A stretch of 64,000 nucleotides of DNA from assembly GCF_019399895.1 (NCBI RefSeq), contig NC_091866.1, forward strand, positions 7,693,308 through 7,757,307. The letters are read 5' to 3'. Of the stretch, positions 11,052-21,676 are shown one piece after another; position 1 is the first letter of the stretch; every line of letters begins with the position of its first letter. The translations under genes and the position numbers were made by a program. Below the pieces are notes generated by a model. That model was given only the letters and a program-made list of their open reading frames with translations. It was not told the DNA's origin and did no database searches. This DNA is from Cardiocondyla obscurior (lineage: Eukaryota; Arthropoda; Insecta; Hymenoptera; Formicidae).

Positions 11052-11489
11052 TTTTGGTGCCTCCTGTGAGGTCTAATTGACGACCTCACTATAAATTTCG
11101 ATCGAGTCAGTGAATAATTGAGAAAGCAACCAATAAAACCGGCAAATTGGTCGGTGAATAAGTCGACGGACAATCTCCGAGAAGCTACAGACTAGCGAAA
11201 AAAGATTAGCGGCCTACAGAGATCCACGGTCATCGTCCTGGTAGGCAGAATATTCATCAGACTGGTTAAAAGACAGACGGGAAGTTCCGAGCACAATCGT
11301 CGAGACCATTTTGACACGGATCCGGACAAAGGCGAGACAAGGACCACGAGAAGGAAGTCAGCGGAATAAACACAATTCACCACCCGGACAATCATCAACG
11401 CAGATCAAAAATTTAAATTTATAAGCGGCGATTTATAAAACAAGTAAGAGCGTATCGTTCATTCATTAGTTGTTGCCTTTAAACACATC
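11052..11489 (+). other. BEL2 leader with primer-binding site
   Basis: TGGTGCCTCCTGTGAGG begins at 11055, four bases after the LTR, in the place of a primer-binding site; I could not name the tRNA. The remaining 400 bp have no ORF of note. Confidence 0.6.
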
Positions 11490-12746
11490 ATGGCGGATCG
11501 GATTAAAATTCTTATACAAAAACGCACAGCATTAAAGACACAAATTACGACTATAACAAATTTAGTTGAAAAGAGTAAATTAGATCATACTAATTTAAAA
11601 TTGCGTTTAACTCGCCTCACTGAATTGTATCACGCGTTTGAAGAACGCCATAATGAATTAATGTTATTAGATTTGAATGATGAACATCAAACGGAATTCA
11701 CAAATTTGCAAGAAAGATATTATGACATTGCTACCAAAATACATAATATGCTATCTCCCGCGAGTACATCAAGTATAAGTAGCATTAATAATGATAGTCG
11801 ATCGATAGAATCACCAATATTAAGATCTAATAAGGAACGTCGTGTAAAACTTCCCGAGACACCGTTACCGATCTTCCACGGAAAATATGAAGAATGGTTA
11901 ACATTTAAGAATAAATTTCGCGATTTAATTGACTCTCAATCAGATTCATCAGAAATAAGCAAATTAAATTATTTGAAAGCTTCATTAAAAGGTGAAGCGG
12001 CAAACAAAGTAAACATTTCCACGATTGACGGAACCAATTATTCCAAGGCATGGGAAATTTTAGAACGTGCGTACGGTGACAAACGCATCTTAGTTTCGCG
12101 ACATTTATCTTTGCTAAGAAACATGCCTAACGTGGATAAAGAAAATTCGAGCAATCTATCAAAACTCGCAGATGAAACCCAGCAACACATTGCATCATTA
12201 AATGCATTAGGCGTATCTGTCGGTTCGGAGATGGTGGTCAATATTCTCGAATCTAAATTGCCAAGAACAATTCTTGACAAATGGGAAACGTCTCTTGAAC
12301 GAGATCAATTTCCTTCACTCGACGAATTCTATGAATTTTTATATAAAACAGCAATGTGTGTATCAAAGCGCGAAAGAAATCAATTGACAGACTTAGAACG
12401 GAATAAGGGAGAACCCGTGACAAAAAGAAGACGAATAAACAACTCTCATAACGCTTTCACAATAAATTCGTCGCGTAATTGTATTGCTTGCAAGAATAAA
12501 ATACATCCCTTATATGTATGCGATAAATTCCAAGCATTATCAGTACCCAAACGCATTGAATTAGTAAAACGGGCTAAGGTTTGTTTTAATTGTTTTCGAT
12601 CGCATTTAGGATTGCCATGTAAATCTGGTAATTGTACGGTTTGTCACAAAAAACATAACACGCTTTTACACTTAAACCACTCGCTTGCGATAGAAAATTC
12701 CGAAAAATCCGAACCTAAAACTTCTGAAACAATCAAATCAGCATGA
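11490..12746 (+). CDS. gag: BEL2 Gag-like protein
   Basis: 418 aa from ATG 11490. The N-terminal third is helical and charged. The middle has the DUF1759-type gag core of BEL elements (LPETPLPIFHGKYEEWLTFK; FRDLIDSQSD; LNYLKASLKGEAA). The C-terminal part carries Cys/His clusters (CIACKNKIHPLYVC, CFNCFRSH, CTVCHKKHNTLLH) of the kind that bind nucleic acid. It packages element RNA in cytoplasmic particles by family analogy. The frame is intact but ends before the protease, whereas BEL elements usually encode one gag-pol frame; the stop at 12744-12746 may be a lesion. Confidence 0.85.
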   Translation: MADRIKILIQKRTALKTQITTITNLVEKSKLDHTNLKLRLTRLTELYHAFEERHNELMLLDLNDEHQTEFTNLQERYYDIATKIHNMLSPASTSSISSINNDSRSIESPILRSNKERRVKLPETPLPIFHGKYEEWLTFKNKFRDLIDSQSDSSEISKLNYLKASLKGEAANKVNISTIDGTNYSKAWEILERAYGDKRILVSRHLSLLRNMPNVDKENSSNLSKLADETQQHIASLNALGVSVGSEMVVNILESKLPRTILDKWETSLERDQFPSLDEFYEFLYKTAMCVSKRERNQLTDLERNKGEPVTKRRRINNSHNAFTINSSRNCIACKNKIHPLYVCDKFQALSVPKRIELVKRAKVCFNCFRSHLGLPCKSGNCTVCHKKHNTLLHLNHSLAIENSEKSEPKTSETIKSA

Positions 12747-12770
12747 CTCGCGTCCAAGGCGGTAAAAACA

Positions 12771-15700
12771 ATGAATCTCGCAACATCATCTATTAATTTT
12801 ACACCACAATTGATTACTAGCGCATTAGTATACGTACTTGATAAAAAACGCAAATTTATAAAATGTCGTGCATTGATGGATACATGCTCTACTACTAATT
12901 TTATATCGCGATCTTTAGTAAAAAATTAGATTTACATATCAATGCACAATCAATTCCAGTCACCATGATCAATAACACAAGTTCAGTATCCGAAGGTGTT
13001 GCACAAATTACTATACGCTCGATACACAACAATTTTCATAAAACATTAACTTGTCTTACTATCCCGACAATTACAGAAGCCATTCCATCAGATGTTTTTC
13101 CGCGAGATTCAATTACAATACCGCCAAATATTAAACTCGCCGATCCAGAATTCCATCTACCACGGTCGGTAGATTTATTAATTGGTTCGGGCGCGACTTT
13201 ATCGATGTTATCTGTTGGACAGATTGATTTATCTAATGAAAATCACGATTTGTATCTCCAAAAGACTAGATTAGGATGGATCGTAGCCGGTAGTACAGAA
13301 CCACGATCATCAAAGATGGCAGCGTTATGCCATTTAAGTACATTAGAATCACAATTAATGAAATTTTGGAATATTGAAGAAGTTTCGTCTCAATTACCAA
13401 AATCAACAGAAGAAATAAAGTGCGAGAACCATTTTGTTGAAAATACCATTCGCGAAGATAGCGGTCGTTATACGGTCCGTCTTCCATTCCGCGCTCAGAA
13501 TATTTCAATAGGCGATTCACGAACTGGTGCTATGAGACGTTTTTTAAATTTAGAACGTAAATTAGATCGAGATCCGGTATTAAAACAAGAATACACGCAA
13601 ATTATCGAAGAATATAAGACCTTAAATCACGCGTCAGAAATTACCACAACTAACGACGACGGTTTTTATTTACCACATCACGCAGTGATTAAAGAAGGTA
13701 GTCATACTACTAAAATAAGAGTTGTCTTTGATGCATCCGCAAAATCGATTACAGGCATATCGTTAAATGATGTCCTTATGGTAGGTCCCACCATACAAGA
13801 AAAACTATTCATACATCTATTACGCTTTCGAACATACAATTACGTCATCACCGCCGACATAGAAAAAATGTATAGGCAAATATGGGTACACAAAGATGAT
13901 CGCAAATATCAAAAAATTCTATGGCGCGAAAACGGAATAATAAAAACTTTGCAATTAAATACTCTTACATTTGGAATTTCTTCTTCTCCTTTTCTTGCTA
14001 TTCGCACGGTACAAAAATTAGCAGAAGATGAAGCACACAATTACCCTCGAGCCGCGAACGCGTTAAAAAATCATTTATACGTGGATGATTTGCTTACCGG
14101 TGCGAATTCTATAACTGAAATTCGGAATATTAGAGACGAAATAATAACGTTATTAGATCAAGGAGGATTTAACATTCGACAATGGGCATCAAACGATAGG
14201 CGAGTAATCGATGATTTACCTGATAATGCTATACATGCCAATTTTACGATAACAAACGATAAATCACTAAAAACTCTGGGCGTTACATGGAATGCTCATA
14301 AAGACGAGATTTGTTACGTCGCACAGACAATTGACGATACTAATTAGTTTACGAAGAGAAATATATTATCTCAAATTGCAAGGATTTATGATCCATTGGG
14401 ATTGATGGGTCCCGTGGTCCTGTATGCCAAATGTATAATGCAAGACATTTGGAAATGTAGGACACACTGGGATGAATCAGTACCACAAGCATTTTACACG
14501 AAATGGTTCGAATTTAGTAATCAGTTAAAAAATTTAAACGCAGTGTTATTTGATCGTAAATTATGGTTAAATAAATCTCGCGATATCCAAGTACATGGAT
14601 TCTGCGATGCTAGCAATGCAGGATATGGCGCCTGTATTTATATACGATCTTTAGATACAGATAATCTGATTGAGAGTAATTTAGTATGTGCTAAATCGCG
14701 GGTAGCCCCACTAAAGCCTATTACAATTCCGCGACTCGAACTGTGCGGAGCATTGTTGTTAGCAAAATTATATCATGAAATAAAGGATGCATTGGGCGTA
14801 ACACCTAATCGTATAATTTTTTGGTGTGACTCAACTATTGTGTTACATTGGTTGAAAACATCTCCTCATGCGCTAAAGGTCTATGTCGCAAATAGAGTCG
14901 CGGAATTGCAAGATCTTACAAATGCTATTGAATGGCGACACGTAAAAACCGAGGAAAATCCGGCGGACGCGGTGTCTAGGGGACAATTACCGTACACTTT
15001 CTTACAAAATAAATTATGGCAAACGGGACCATCATGGTTAAAGAAAGGCGAACAGTATTGGCCACACTAAAATCCAAGTATTCTTGAAATACCAGAATTA
15101 AAAGGAAACAGTTGTTTTTTGATAACATCTGTTGATATTAGTATGTTTGAAAAATATTCATCACATTCCAAATTGTGCAGAATTATGGCTTATTGCCTCC
15201 GATGGCGAAAGGGTAATAATTATACGGGTCAATTAACTATAGAGGAGATAAAAAGGGCAGAAATTCAAATAATCAAGGCCATTCAAACAAATAAATTTCC
15301 GAATGAATTAAAGGAATTAAAAAATAACCAGACAATAAAATCAAATAGAATTATTAATTTAAGTCCGTTCTTAGATCAAGATGGTTTAATCCGAGTTGGA
15401 GGAAGGCTTCCTTCATCAAATCTAAATTTTCAACAAAAATATCCAATTCTATTACCGAGTAAAAATCATAATACCGACCAAATTATTCGCGAAATACATG
15501 AAACCCGTTACCATACGGGCATACAAACAACTTTATATCATTTGAGACAGAAATTTTGGGTATTAGACGGTCGAAATCAGGTCCGTAAAATAATACGTTC
15601 ATGCACGCGTTGTTTCCGTTTTGATGCCGCGACAATGAAATATAAAATGGGCAATCTTCCTCCAGCTCGTATAAAAGAAGCAATACCGTTTGAAAATACA

Positions 15701-16606
15701 GGCGTCGATTTTTACGGTCCCTTTTTCATAAAAGAAAAGAAATTTCGTAACCGCAATAAAATAAAGGCATATGTATGTGTATTCATTTGTATGGTTATAA
15801 AGGCAGTACATTTAGAAGTAGTAAGTGATCTTTCGACCGACAGTTTTCTCGCTGCTCTTAGGCGATTCGTAGCACGACGCGGAATTCCGAAACATATATA
15901 TTCCGACAATGGAACTAATTTTGTAGGAGCTAACAATGAGTTAAGAGAAATCTATACGTTGCTTAATTCCGACAAACACAAGAATCTTGTTAACAATTAT
16001 GCTAACAAACATCATATAACATGGCATTTTATACCACCAGTTGCGCCTCATTTCGATGGACTTTGGGAGTCCACCGTAAAACAATTCAAACACCATTTCA
16101 AACGCGTTGTAGGTAATTGTTTACTTACATTTGAAGAATTAAGCACGTTTAGTACAGAAATAGAAGGAATTCTAAATTCACGCCCTATAACTACATTATC
16201 ATCTGATCCAAACGATACGCTCGCTATAACTCCAGCCCATTATTTAATCGGTAAACCATTAACAACTTTACCTGAAGAAAATTTACAATCGATTCCATCT
16301 AATCGATTATCAATTTGGCAACACATTTCCAAAATCCGACAGGATTTTTGGACACGGTGGCATTTAGAGTACCTAAATGAACTACAACATCGTGCTAAAT
16401 GGAAAATTAACGATCAAGAGCCGAAAATTGGAATGATCGTCCTTATTAAAGACAAGAATACACCTTGTATGCAATGGTCACTAGGCAAAATTATTAAATT
16501 GTATACTGGAGAAGACAACATTACCAGGACAGTCGACGTCAAAACATCTACTGGTATTGTAAAACGAACAACTCGGTGTTTATGTCCTTTACCTATCTGG
16601 GAGTAA
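12771..16606 (+). pseudogene. pol: BEL2 pol: protease, RT, RNase H, integrase (broken)
   Basis: The protease-like start (12771-12929) has LMDTCSTTNFIS in place of a canonical DSG/DTG. A one-base change in the A-run near 12922 shifts the frame. From 12965 the frame is continuous except for TAG at 14345-14347 and TAA at 15068-15070. Domains in order: RT (IRVVFDASAKS; ITADIEKMYRQI; YVDDLLTGA), RNase H (GFCDASNAGYGACIY; FWCDSTIVLHWL), H2C2 finger (HETRYHTGI...CTRCFR), integrase core (TGVDFYGPF; YSDNGTNFVGA; DGLWESTVKQ) and a C-terminal domain ending PLPIWE. All catalytic residues of RT, RNase H and integrase are visible, so only the stops and shift inactivate it. Confidence 0.92.
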
Positions 16607-16822
16607 ACCACGTAAGTAAAGGACAACAATCGAATTGCGTTAAATTTTAAGATAAACTTTGATATGTGTTAATATTTTATATTTAAAATAAGTTTGTTGT
16701 ATCTTTACCTATCTGGGAGTAAACCACGTAAGTAAAGGACAACAATCGAATTGCGTTAATTGTTAAGCTAAACTTGCTATGTGTTAATATTCTCTATTTA
16801 AAATAAGTTTGTTGTATCTTTC
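16591..16822 (+). repeat. 116-bp tandem duplication at the end of BEL2 pol
   Basis: The segment starting ACCTATCTGGGAGTAAACCA (with the integrase stop) is repeated at 16707 with about 10% divergence. It lies just before the polypurine tract ACGGGGGGAGTA and the 3' LTR. Confidence 0.85.
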
Positions 16823-16896
16823 ACATGTACAATAATAGACATAAGTACTCTATAACCGTTTATCTGTTGATCGTTGCTCTCTCAACGGGGGGAGTA

Positions 16897-17291
16897 TGTA
16901 GCGTAGCTTAATAGTACATAGTAGAGAATAAAGAAAATTCAAAGGGTAATAAATCGCGGGAAACAAAAGATCGCTCGAGCTCTTTGTGGCGTCTACGTAA
17001 ACAGACTGAAAGACTGTCTCCATGATGACGGCATGCGATAATTGGGTAACAATAGCGCGGTAGGCGATAGCCGCACGACGAATTTGGCGCTGGCCACTAT
17101 TGGTTTTGGCATTTATTTGAAGACCAATCACGCGATTTTGACCGCCCACCAAGAACCCTGCGACGAAGTCTCAAGGAAGGGAACTTCACTTGCTCACTAA
17201 AAGTCGATCAAAGAAGACGTTCTGTATTCTCAATAAAGAGTTAACGAAATCATAACGTGTTGTTAAACCTTTACGTTATTTCCACAAAACA
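16897..17291 (+). repeat. BEL2 3' LTR
   Basis: 395 bp, preceded by a polypurine tract at about 16885-16896 and followed by the target duplication AGTTG. Confidence 0.95.
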
Positions 17292-18398
17292 AGTTGCTTC
17301 TTACCCTGCTCTAGCTCTTTTGGCGTCAGGGGGTAATAAAGCGGTGAAGTCTCCGGTAATTTTTTAAGATAGCTAAAAAATTTACGGCAAGTAGTGATTA
17401 TTCGAATTAGTCTCGTAAATGATGAGTATTTTTTCAACAGATACCAGTAGGAAGAAAAAAGCGATGTAGCGAATAAAATATTCCTCGGCCTTTCCGTTTA
17501 AAGCATCTCGTCTACAGGGTGAGTCTTTGGTCGAAGCCAAAATTCAGGAGCTTTGACAAGCCAATGGGGCTCATGCCACCACAAACTGTCTTGTAAGAGT
17601 AAATCAGCATTAATGCCTCTAGTTGCCCAATCGGCGGGGTTATCCTTTCCGGACACGAATCTCCAAGAACAATTCGGTAGTGTCTTATATATCAAAGACA
17701 CGCAATTTCGAACATATTCTCCTTTCAGCTTTGACGGAGGAGAATTAATCCATCCAATAGTAACTGTCGAATCCGACCAGCAATTCAAAGTCTTATACTG
17801 TAATTCAAAAGCCTTCATAATCAGTTTTATTAAACGAGCCAGTATCAATACCGCCGTTAATTTCAACCGCGGGATGCTCAAGCGTTTAATAAGTGCTACT
17901 TTGGTCTTTAAGCAAATCATCTGACTCGTAACGGAGTTGTTTTCAGCGATGATTCGTGTGTAGACTACCGCAGCCATGGCTTGTTGAGAAGCGTCGCTGA
18001 ATCCGTGTAAGTCCATGGAAACATTAAAACGGACATTTTTAATCCATCGGGGTATCGTTAAGTTATTCAGCTCTTGAAGCTGACTTCAAAAGCTTGTCTA
18101 ACGTTCACTTAAACTGTCAGGTATGGGATCGTCCCAACCTAGTTTCAGGCACCACAACTCCTGTAGGATTATCTTTGCCTTAATGATCACTGGCGAACTC
18201 AGGCCTAGAGGATCATACAACTTTGCTATATCGGAAGCAATTCTTCTCTTGGTGTAATGATTACTCGTTGGAGGCTTAACGGAAAAGTAAAATAAATCTG
18301 TTTCAGTGTTCCAGTTAAATCCTAAGATTTTTTATGGGTAGCTTCTGGCTCTACTATTAAAGTGGATTTCTCTTTCTTGCAAGGCAGTATTTCAGGAC
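17292..18398 (-). pseudogene. pol: BEL1 pol, RT end and RNase H part
   Basis: Between the two nested insertions lies the continuation of BEL1 pol. It holds the RT thumb/connection region (RIASDIAKLYDPLGLSSPVI around 18150-18260, with frame changes) and RNase H (DLHGFSDASQQAMAAVVYT; CWSDSTVTIGWI; GKDNPADWATRG) at 18016-17498. The rest leads towards the H2C2 region at 10655. Several stops and shifts are present upstream of 18016. Confidence 0.85.
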
Positions 18399-18806
18399 TG
18401 TTGCACCAGGACGGTGCAAGGGGTCCGTCCTCCCGGTTCTGTTGTATATCCGCGAGGACCAAATAAATTGTATACTCCTTTTTAATTCGATGTTCTTTAT
18501 TTCCCTCTGTTTGTTAGCTCAGGCTTCGGGCAGCGTTACCCCGGTGTAGTAGTTATTAGAATGACCCGCGGGCGTTCGGTGGCCGCGGGTTTTATACGCG
18601 ACTGTTGCTAAGGCGGAAAAGCAACAGTCCGCGGATTTCGGGCGCATAGGACAGTGACCACGTTCGGTCATTGCCTATGCGAAAAAGTGCAAGGCGTCAA
18701 TCGGTCAGCGGATTCCGCGATCGGAAGATCCGATCGACGCTGGTTGTTAACCCGGCCTGTGCCTTCGCGTGCGCGGCCTTGCTGTTGCCAGGGTCGGGTT
18801 ACAACA
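18399..18806 (-). repeat. 3' LTR of the env-bearing element
   Basis: 408 bp; plus-strand ends TGTTGCACC and GGGTTACAACA. Confidence 0.95.
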
Positions 18807-18819
18807 TCCCTCCCCCCCT
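18807..18819 (-). promoter_or_regulatory. Polypurine tract of the env-bearing element
   Basis: On the element strand, AGGGGGGGAGGGA lies directly before the 3' LTR, the expected plus-strand priming site. Confidence 0.8.
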
Positions 18820-18948
18820 GGGGAGAAGAAAATGGCTAGAGCTTTATTAGGGCCATTTTCTTCTTATCGCTGTTTTTACAGAAGCCGTTACATTAGTCAT
18901 TCGCTTAATCTATTTTTCTCGTTTCGCTTACCGCTTTAAACTTATATT

Positions 18949-20826
18949 CTACACGGACGCGGGCGCGGGCGCCGTGGTTGGTTTCAACACGCGAGGAGGT
19001 GGAGGGGGTTTTTTATTCTTGTGATATCTTCTTATACCTAATATTACAATTACCGCAATTATAGCTATCACGCTTACAGTGGTACTGGCGCTCGCAGTGT
19101 ACACGATTATTTCGTGTGAGGTGATACCTCCGGGCTGACTCATGGTGTTGTCCAGTTCACTGAGCTCGCCGCTTAACTTATCTAACTCTACCGGATTTCT
19201 TATAAATGTCTCGCGTTGTATCTCTTTTAAGTTCGTTCCTTCCGGTAAGGCATTCGCGGGTGTAAGGCTTAGGTTGTATAGAGGTAAGTGGGTAATTATG
19301 TCTGTCTCGTTAGAAGCTGTCCTTGTGCGTATCGTCATGTCGGTCGTGGTGATTTTGCATTCTCCGTACACATTCAATTTTCCCGTCCGCTCGATCAGTA
19401 GTATTTTGCTCGGGTAGTTTTTGCATTGCATGTGTATCTCCTGTGTGTTTATGGTCGAAAATAACCAAGCCTGCGGCTCGTTTAGTGTCATCCAAAACGT
19501 GGCACGCGATGTAAGGTGTCGTATATCACATTGCGTCGGTTGCTGCTCGGGTCTCGTGAGCGCCTGTATCTCACACGGGGCATTCGCCTTAACGCGATAA
19601 ACCGGGTGATTCTGCGTGCATATGTAGTTTTTGTTCCCACGCCTGCATTTCTTTAGTTCGTCCGCGGTTAGTAGGATATAATTCGCGTTATCTCGATCAA
19701 ACGCGATTACCACGTTGTTTACGTTTACAACCTTAAATCTATTTTCTTTCTCTAGGACGGGTACTGGCGAGACTCTCATTACCTCATATGACTCATATTT
19801 GACAATGGGGAATTTTATAATAGTTACTATCGCGTTCTTTTTATAATATGCGCTAATTTCCGCGTATTTTTGTATGTCATTCCAGCTTTGTTCGTTTACC
19901 CTAAATGGGAAGTGATTTCCCCCTTTTAAATGCCCCGAGGCTTCTCTTAATTCTATTATTAGTTTTTCTAAAGGTAGTATGCGTAAGTTTATAATGTCCG
20001 CTTTTGCATGCGTTATAAAGTCGGTGACGTCGTATACGTCGCTTATCATAGTTTTTATTAATGCCTCTAATACTGACAAATAGTCTATCGCGTATAATCT
20101 TCGCGTCAGCTGATCCAGCCTCCAGCTGATATTGCTTGTTGCGTTTGCTAAAATCTGTATGTGGTGTTCCACTTTATCTTCCATCAATTTTATGTGCCCT
20201 ATGGTCGTGTTTAAATCTTTTATCTGCGTCTTTGCGACATGTTGTAGCGCTTCCTGCCGCGAGTGTATAATTTTAAGTTGTTCTGTTATTTGTTCTTCGT
20301 CATCCGCGTCCATTAATCCGAACAACGATTTTCCTACCTTCCCTATAATATCTATTAATCCCCTTTTTTGTACTGGCACTCCGTATATAATTCGTAGCCG
20401 GTTCAACGCGACCGTTAGCTTATCGTTTTCCGCTGCTGCTGTATATAGTATCTCCTTACACTTTGCGTCTATCTGATCTTCCTTTACCTTGTAGAAATTT
20501 TTGCATAATTCTTCTGCTTTAGTGACATAGCTTTGTAAATTTTTGTATCGTGCTTCGATGGTTTCTGTGTCGGTGATTATTACGAATTTCCACACGGATT
20601 CGGTTATCTGAAGTTGTCCCTGGCCCTCGAAGTATAGCCCAGGTTCGTTCTCGAATTTGGTGATTTTGTACGGCGGTGACTGCTCACCCCCCGTACCGCC
20701 ATTTGAACCGTGTGTTGCAGCGAGAATAATTCTGAAAGGTAAATTATCTTTCAGTTTTATTACAACGCGATGCCGCGTTGGCTTTTTATTTTTTTTTTTT
20801 GTTTTGAGTGCGCGAAGTGTCCCCAC
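18949..20826 (-). CDS. env: Retroelement envelope (F-like) protein
   Basis: 625-aa open frame, the third gene of the element. It resembles the insect errantivirus/baculovirus F-type fusion protein. A dibasic site (QKR, residues 153-155) is followed by a Gly-rich hydrophobic segment with the FGLMDADD motif (about 169-176). Heptad-like helices follow, then a Cys-containing ectodomain, a membrane segment near residues 584-598 and a short basic, proline-rich tail. The cleavage site lacks the Arg of a full furin consensus. The first Met is followed by a basic, non-hydrophobic stretch rather than a clear signal peptide, so the natural start is probably supplied by splicing (see findings). The frame is uninterrupted although gag and pol each carry a stop. 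Function is inferred from the family. Confidence 0.85.
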   Translation of the reverse strand: MGTLRALKTKKKNKKPTRHRVVIKLKDNLPFRIILAATHGSNGGTGGEQSPPYKITKFENEPGLYFEGQGQLQITESVWKFVIITDTETIEARYKNLQSYVTKAEELCKNFYKVKEDQIDAKCKEILYTAAAENDKLTVALNRLRIIYGVPVQKRGLIDIIGKVGKSLFGLMDADDEEQITEQLKIIHSRQEALQHVAKTQIKDLNTTIGHIKLMEDKVEHHIQILANATSNISWRLDQLTRRLYAIDYLSVLEALIKTMISDVYDVTDFITHAKADIINLRILPLEKLIIELREASGHLKGGNHFPFRVNEQSWNDIQKYAEISAYYKKNAIVTIIKFPIVKYESYEVMRVSPVPVLEKENRFKVVNVNNVVIAFDRDNANYILLTADELKKCRRGNKNYICTQNHPVYRVKANAPCEIQALTRPEQQPTQCDIRHLTSRATFWMTLNEPQAWLFSTINTQEIHMQCKNYPSKILLIERTGKLNVYGECKITTTDMTIRTRTASNETDIITHLPLYNLSLTPANALPEGTNLKEIQRETFIRNPVELDKLSGELSELDNTMSQPGGITSHEIIVYTASASTTVSVIAIIAVIVILGIRRYHKNKKPPPPPRVLKPTTAPAPASV

Positions 20827-21001
20827 GTGTCTGAGGTTTCGCTACTGTGTAGGCGAAAAGGACTCTATCGCTGAGGTGAGTGCATATATTCTATTTCATT
20901 CGTGTAATATTACGGTGTCGCCTTAATCTGTCCCATGAATTTTTTATGCTCGTCCCGTCAGTCTGTTCTCTGTCGCCGACGGGTACGAAACAATTAGCAA
21001 A

Positions 21002-21505
21002 GTGTTTTCTGTTTTTTTCTATATCAGAAAGAAAAGTAAGGATACTGTGATTCCGTTTCCTCTTAAAAAATTTATTATTAAAAAAAAAAAAATTTTTTTT
21101 TTGTTTTGTTTGATTGCCTTACATTTACTTTCCCTACGACTACTTAGTGTACTTATAACTACGGGGTGTTCATTTGTGATTTCTTCGTTTCCAGTGGATT
21201 TCCCAAGAGAGGCTTCCTTGGCATCGGGGGAACGGTGTTTCCGGTGCCACGCGCCCGGATATATCGTCCTGTGTCAAGATCATCTCCTGGACCGGGCGCG
21301 GTATCATCTTTGTGTGAGGTGCAGCGGCTACTTCGAGCCTCGGATGTGCGAGCCGTGCTGCACCCCCAGGACGCCGTCACCGCCCCCGCCGCCAAGGGAT
21401 GATTTCCGGTTGATCTCCGTCTGGGAGCGGCGGTACGACGTGGATCTCCGGATCCGGGCGTCGTCGACTGGCCGGGTCGTATGGACTTTCAGCAACCGTG
21501 AGTAG
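21002..21505 (+). CDS. Antisense Cys-rich ORF with a cross-brace-like zinc module
   Basis: 167-aa ORF on the strand opposite to the host element, between the end of pol and the start of env. Residues about 31-61 are hydrophobic (possible signal anchor, though the underlying DNA is A/T homopolymer-rich). Residues 79-120 contain four regularly spaced pairs: C79-x2-C82, C91-x2-H94, C104-x2-C107, C116-x2-C119. The spacing between pairs is 8-9 residues, reminiscent of RING, B-box or other two-zinc folds. A proline run (TPSPPPPP) and a charged tail follow. An acceptor-like TACTTAG lies near 21150 and a donor-like GTGAGT at about 21499, so it may be an exon. I do not recognise the family; coding status is inferred from the pattern only. 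Confidence 0.45.
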   Translation: MFSVFFYIRKKSKDTVIPFPLKKFIIKKKKIFFLFCLIALHLLSLRLLSVLITTGCSFVISSFPVDFPREASLASGERCFRCHAPGYIVLCQDHLLDRARYHLCVRCSGYFEPRMCEPCCTPRTPSPPPPPRDDFRLISVWERRYDVDLRIRASSTGRVVWTFSNRE

Positions 21506-21676
21506 TATTCACGTATTTCTTTTGTTTCTGTCCGTCCTTTGGCTTGAACCCAGCCTCTTTGGTTCCTGAGGCTGGTGTCGATTGCCTCTGCCACTGGTCC
21601 CCCTGCTGTTTATTCCTTATCCCTATTGCTTATTTACCCCTGTCCGCCTCGCTGCGCGTGATCTCTCTCCGTCTTA

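Larger units (their letters stand above)
10656..17291 (+). mobile_element. BEL2: full-length BEL/Pao element nested in BEL1
   Basis: 6,636 bp with a 396-bp 5' LTR and a 395-bp 3' LTR. It is flanked by AGTTG on both sides (10651-10655 and 17292-17296), a 5-bp duplication as expected for BEL/Pao. gag is open; pol has one A-run frameshift and two stop codons. It inserted in antisense orientation into the pol of BEL1. Confidence 0.95.
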
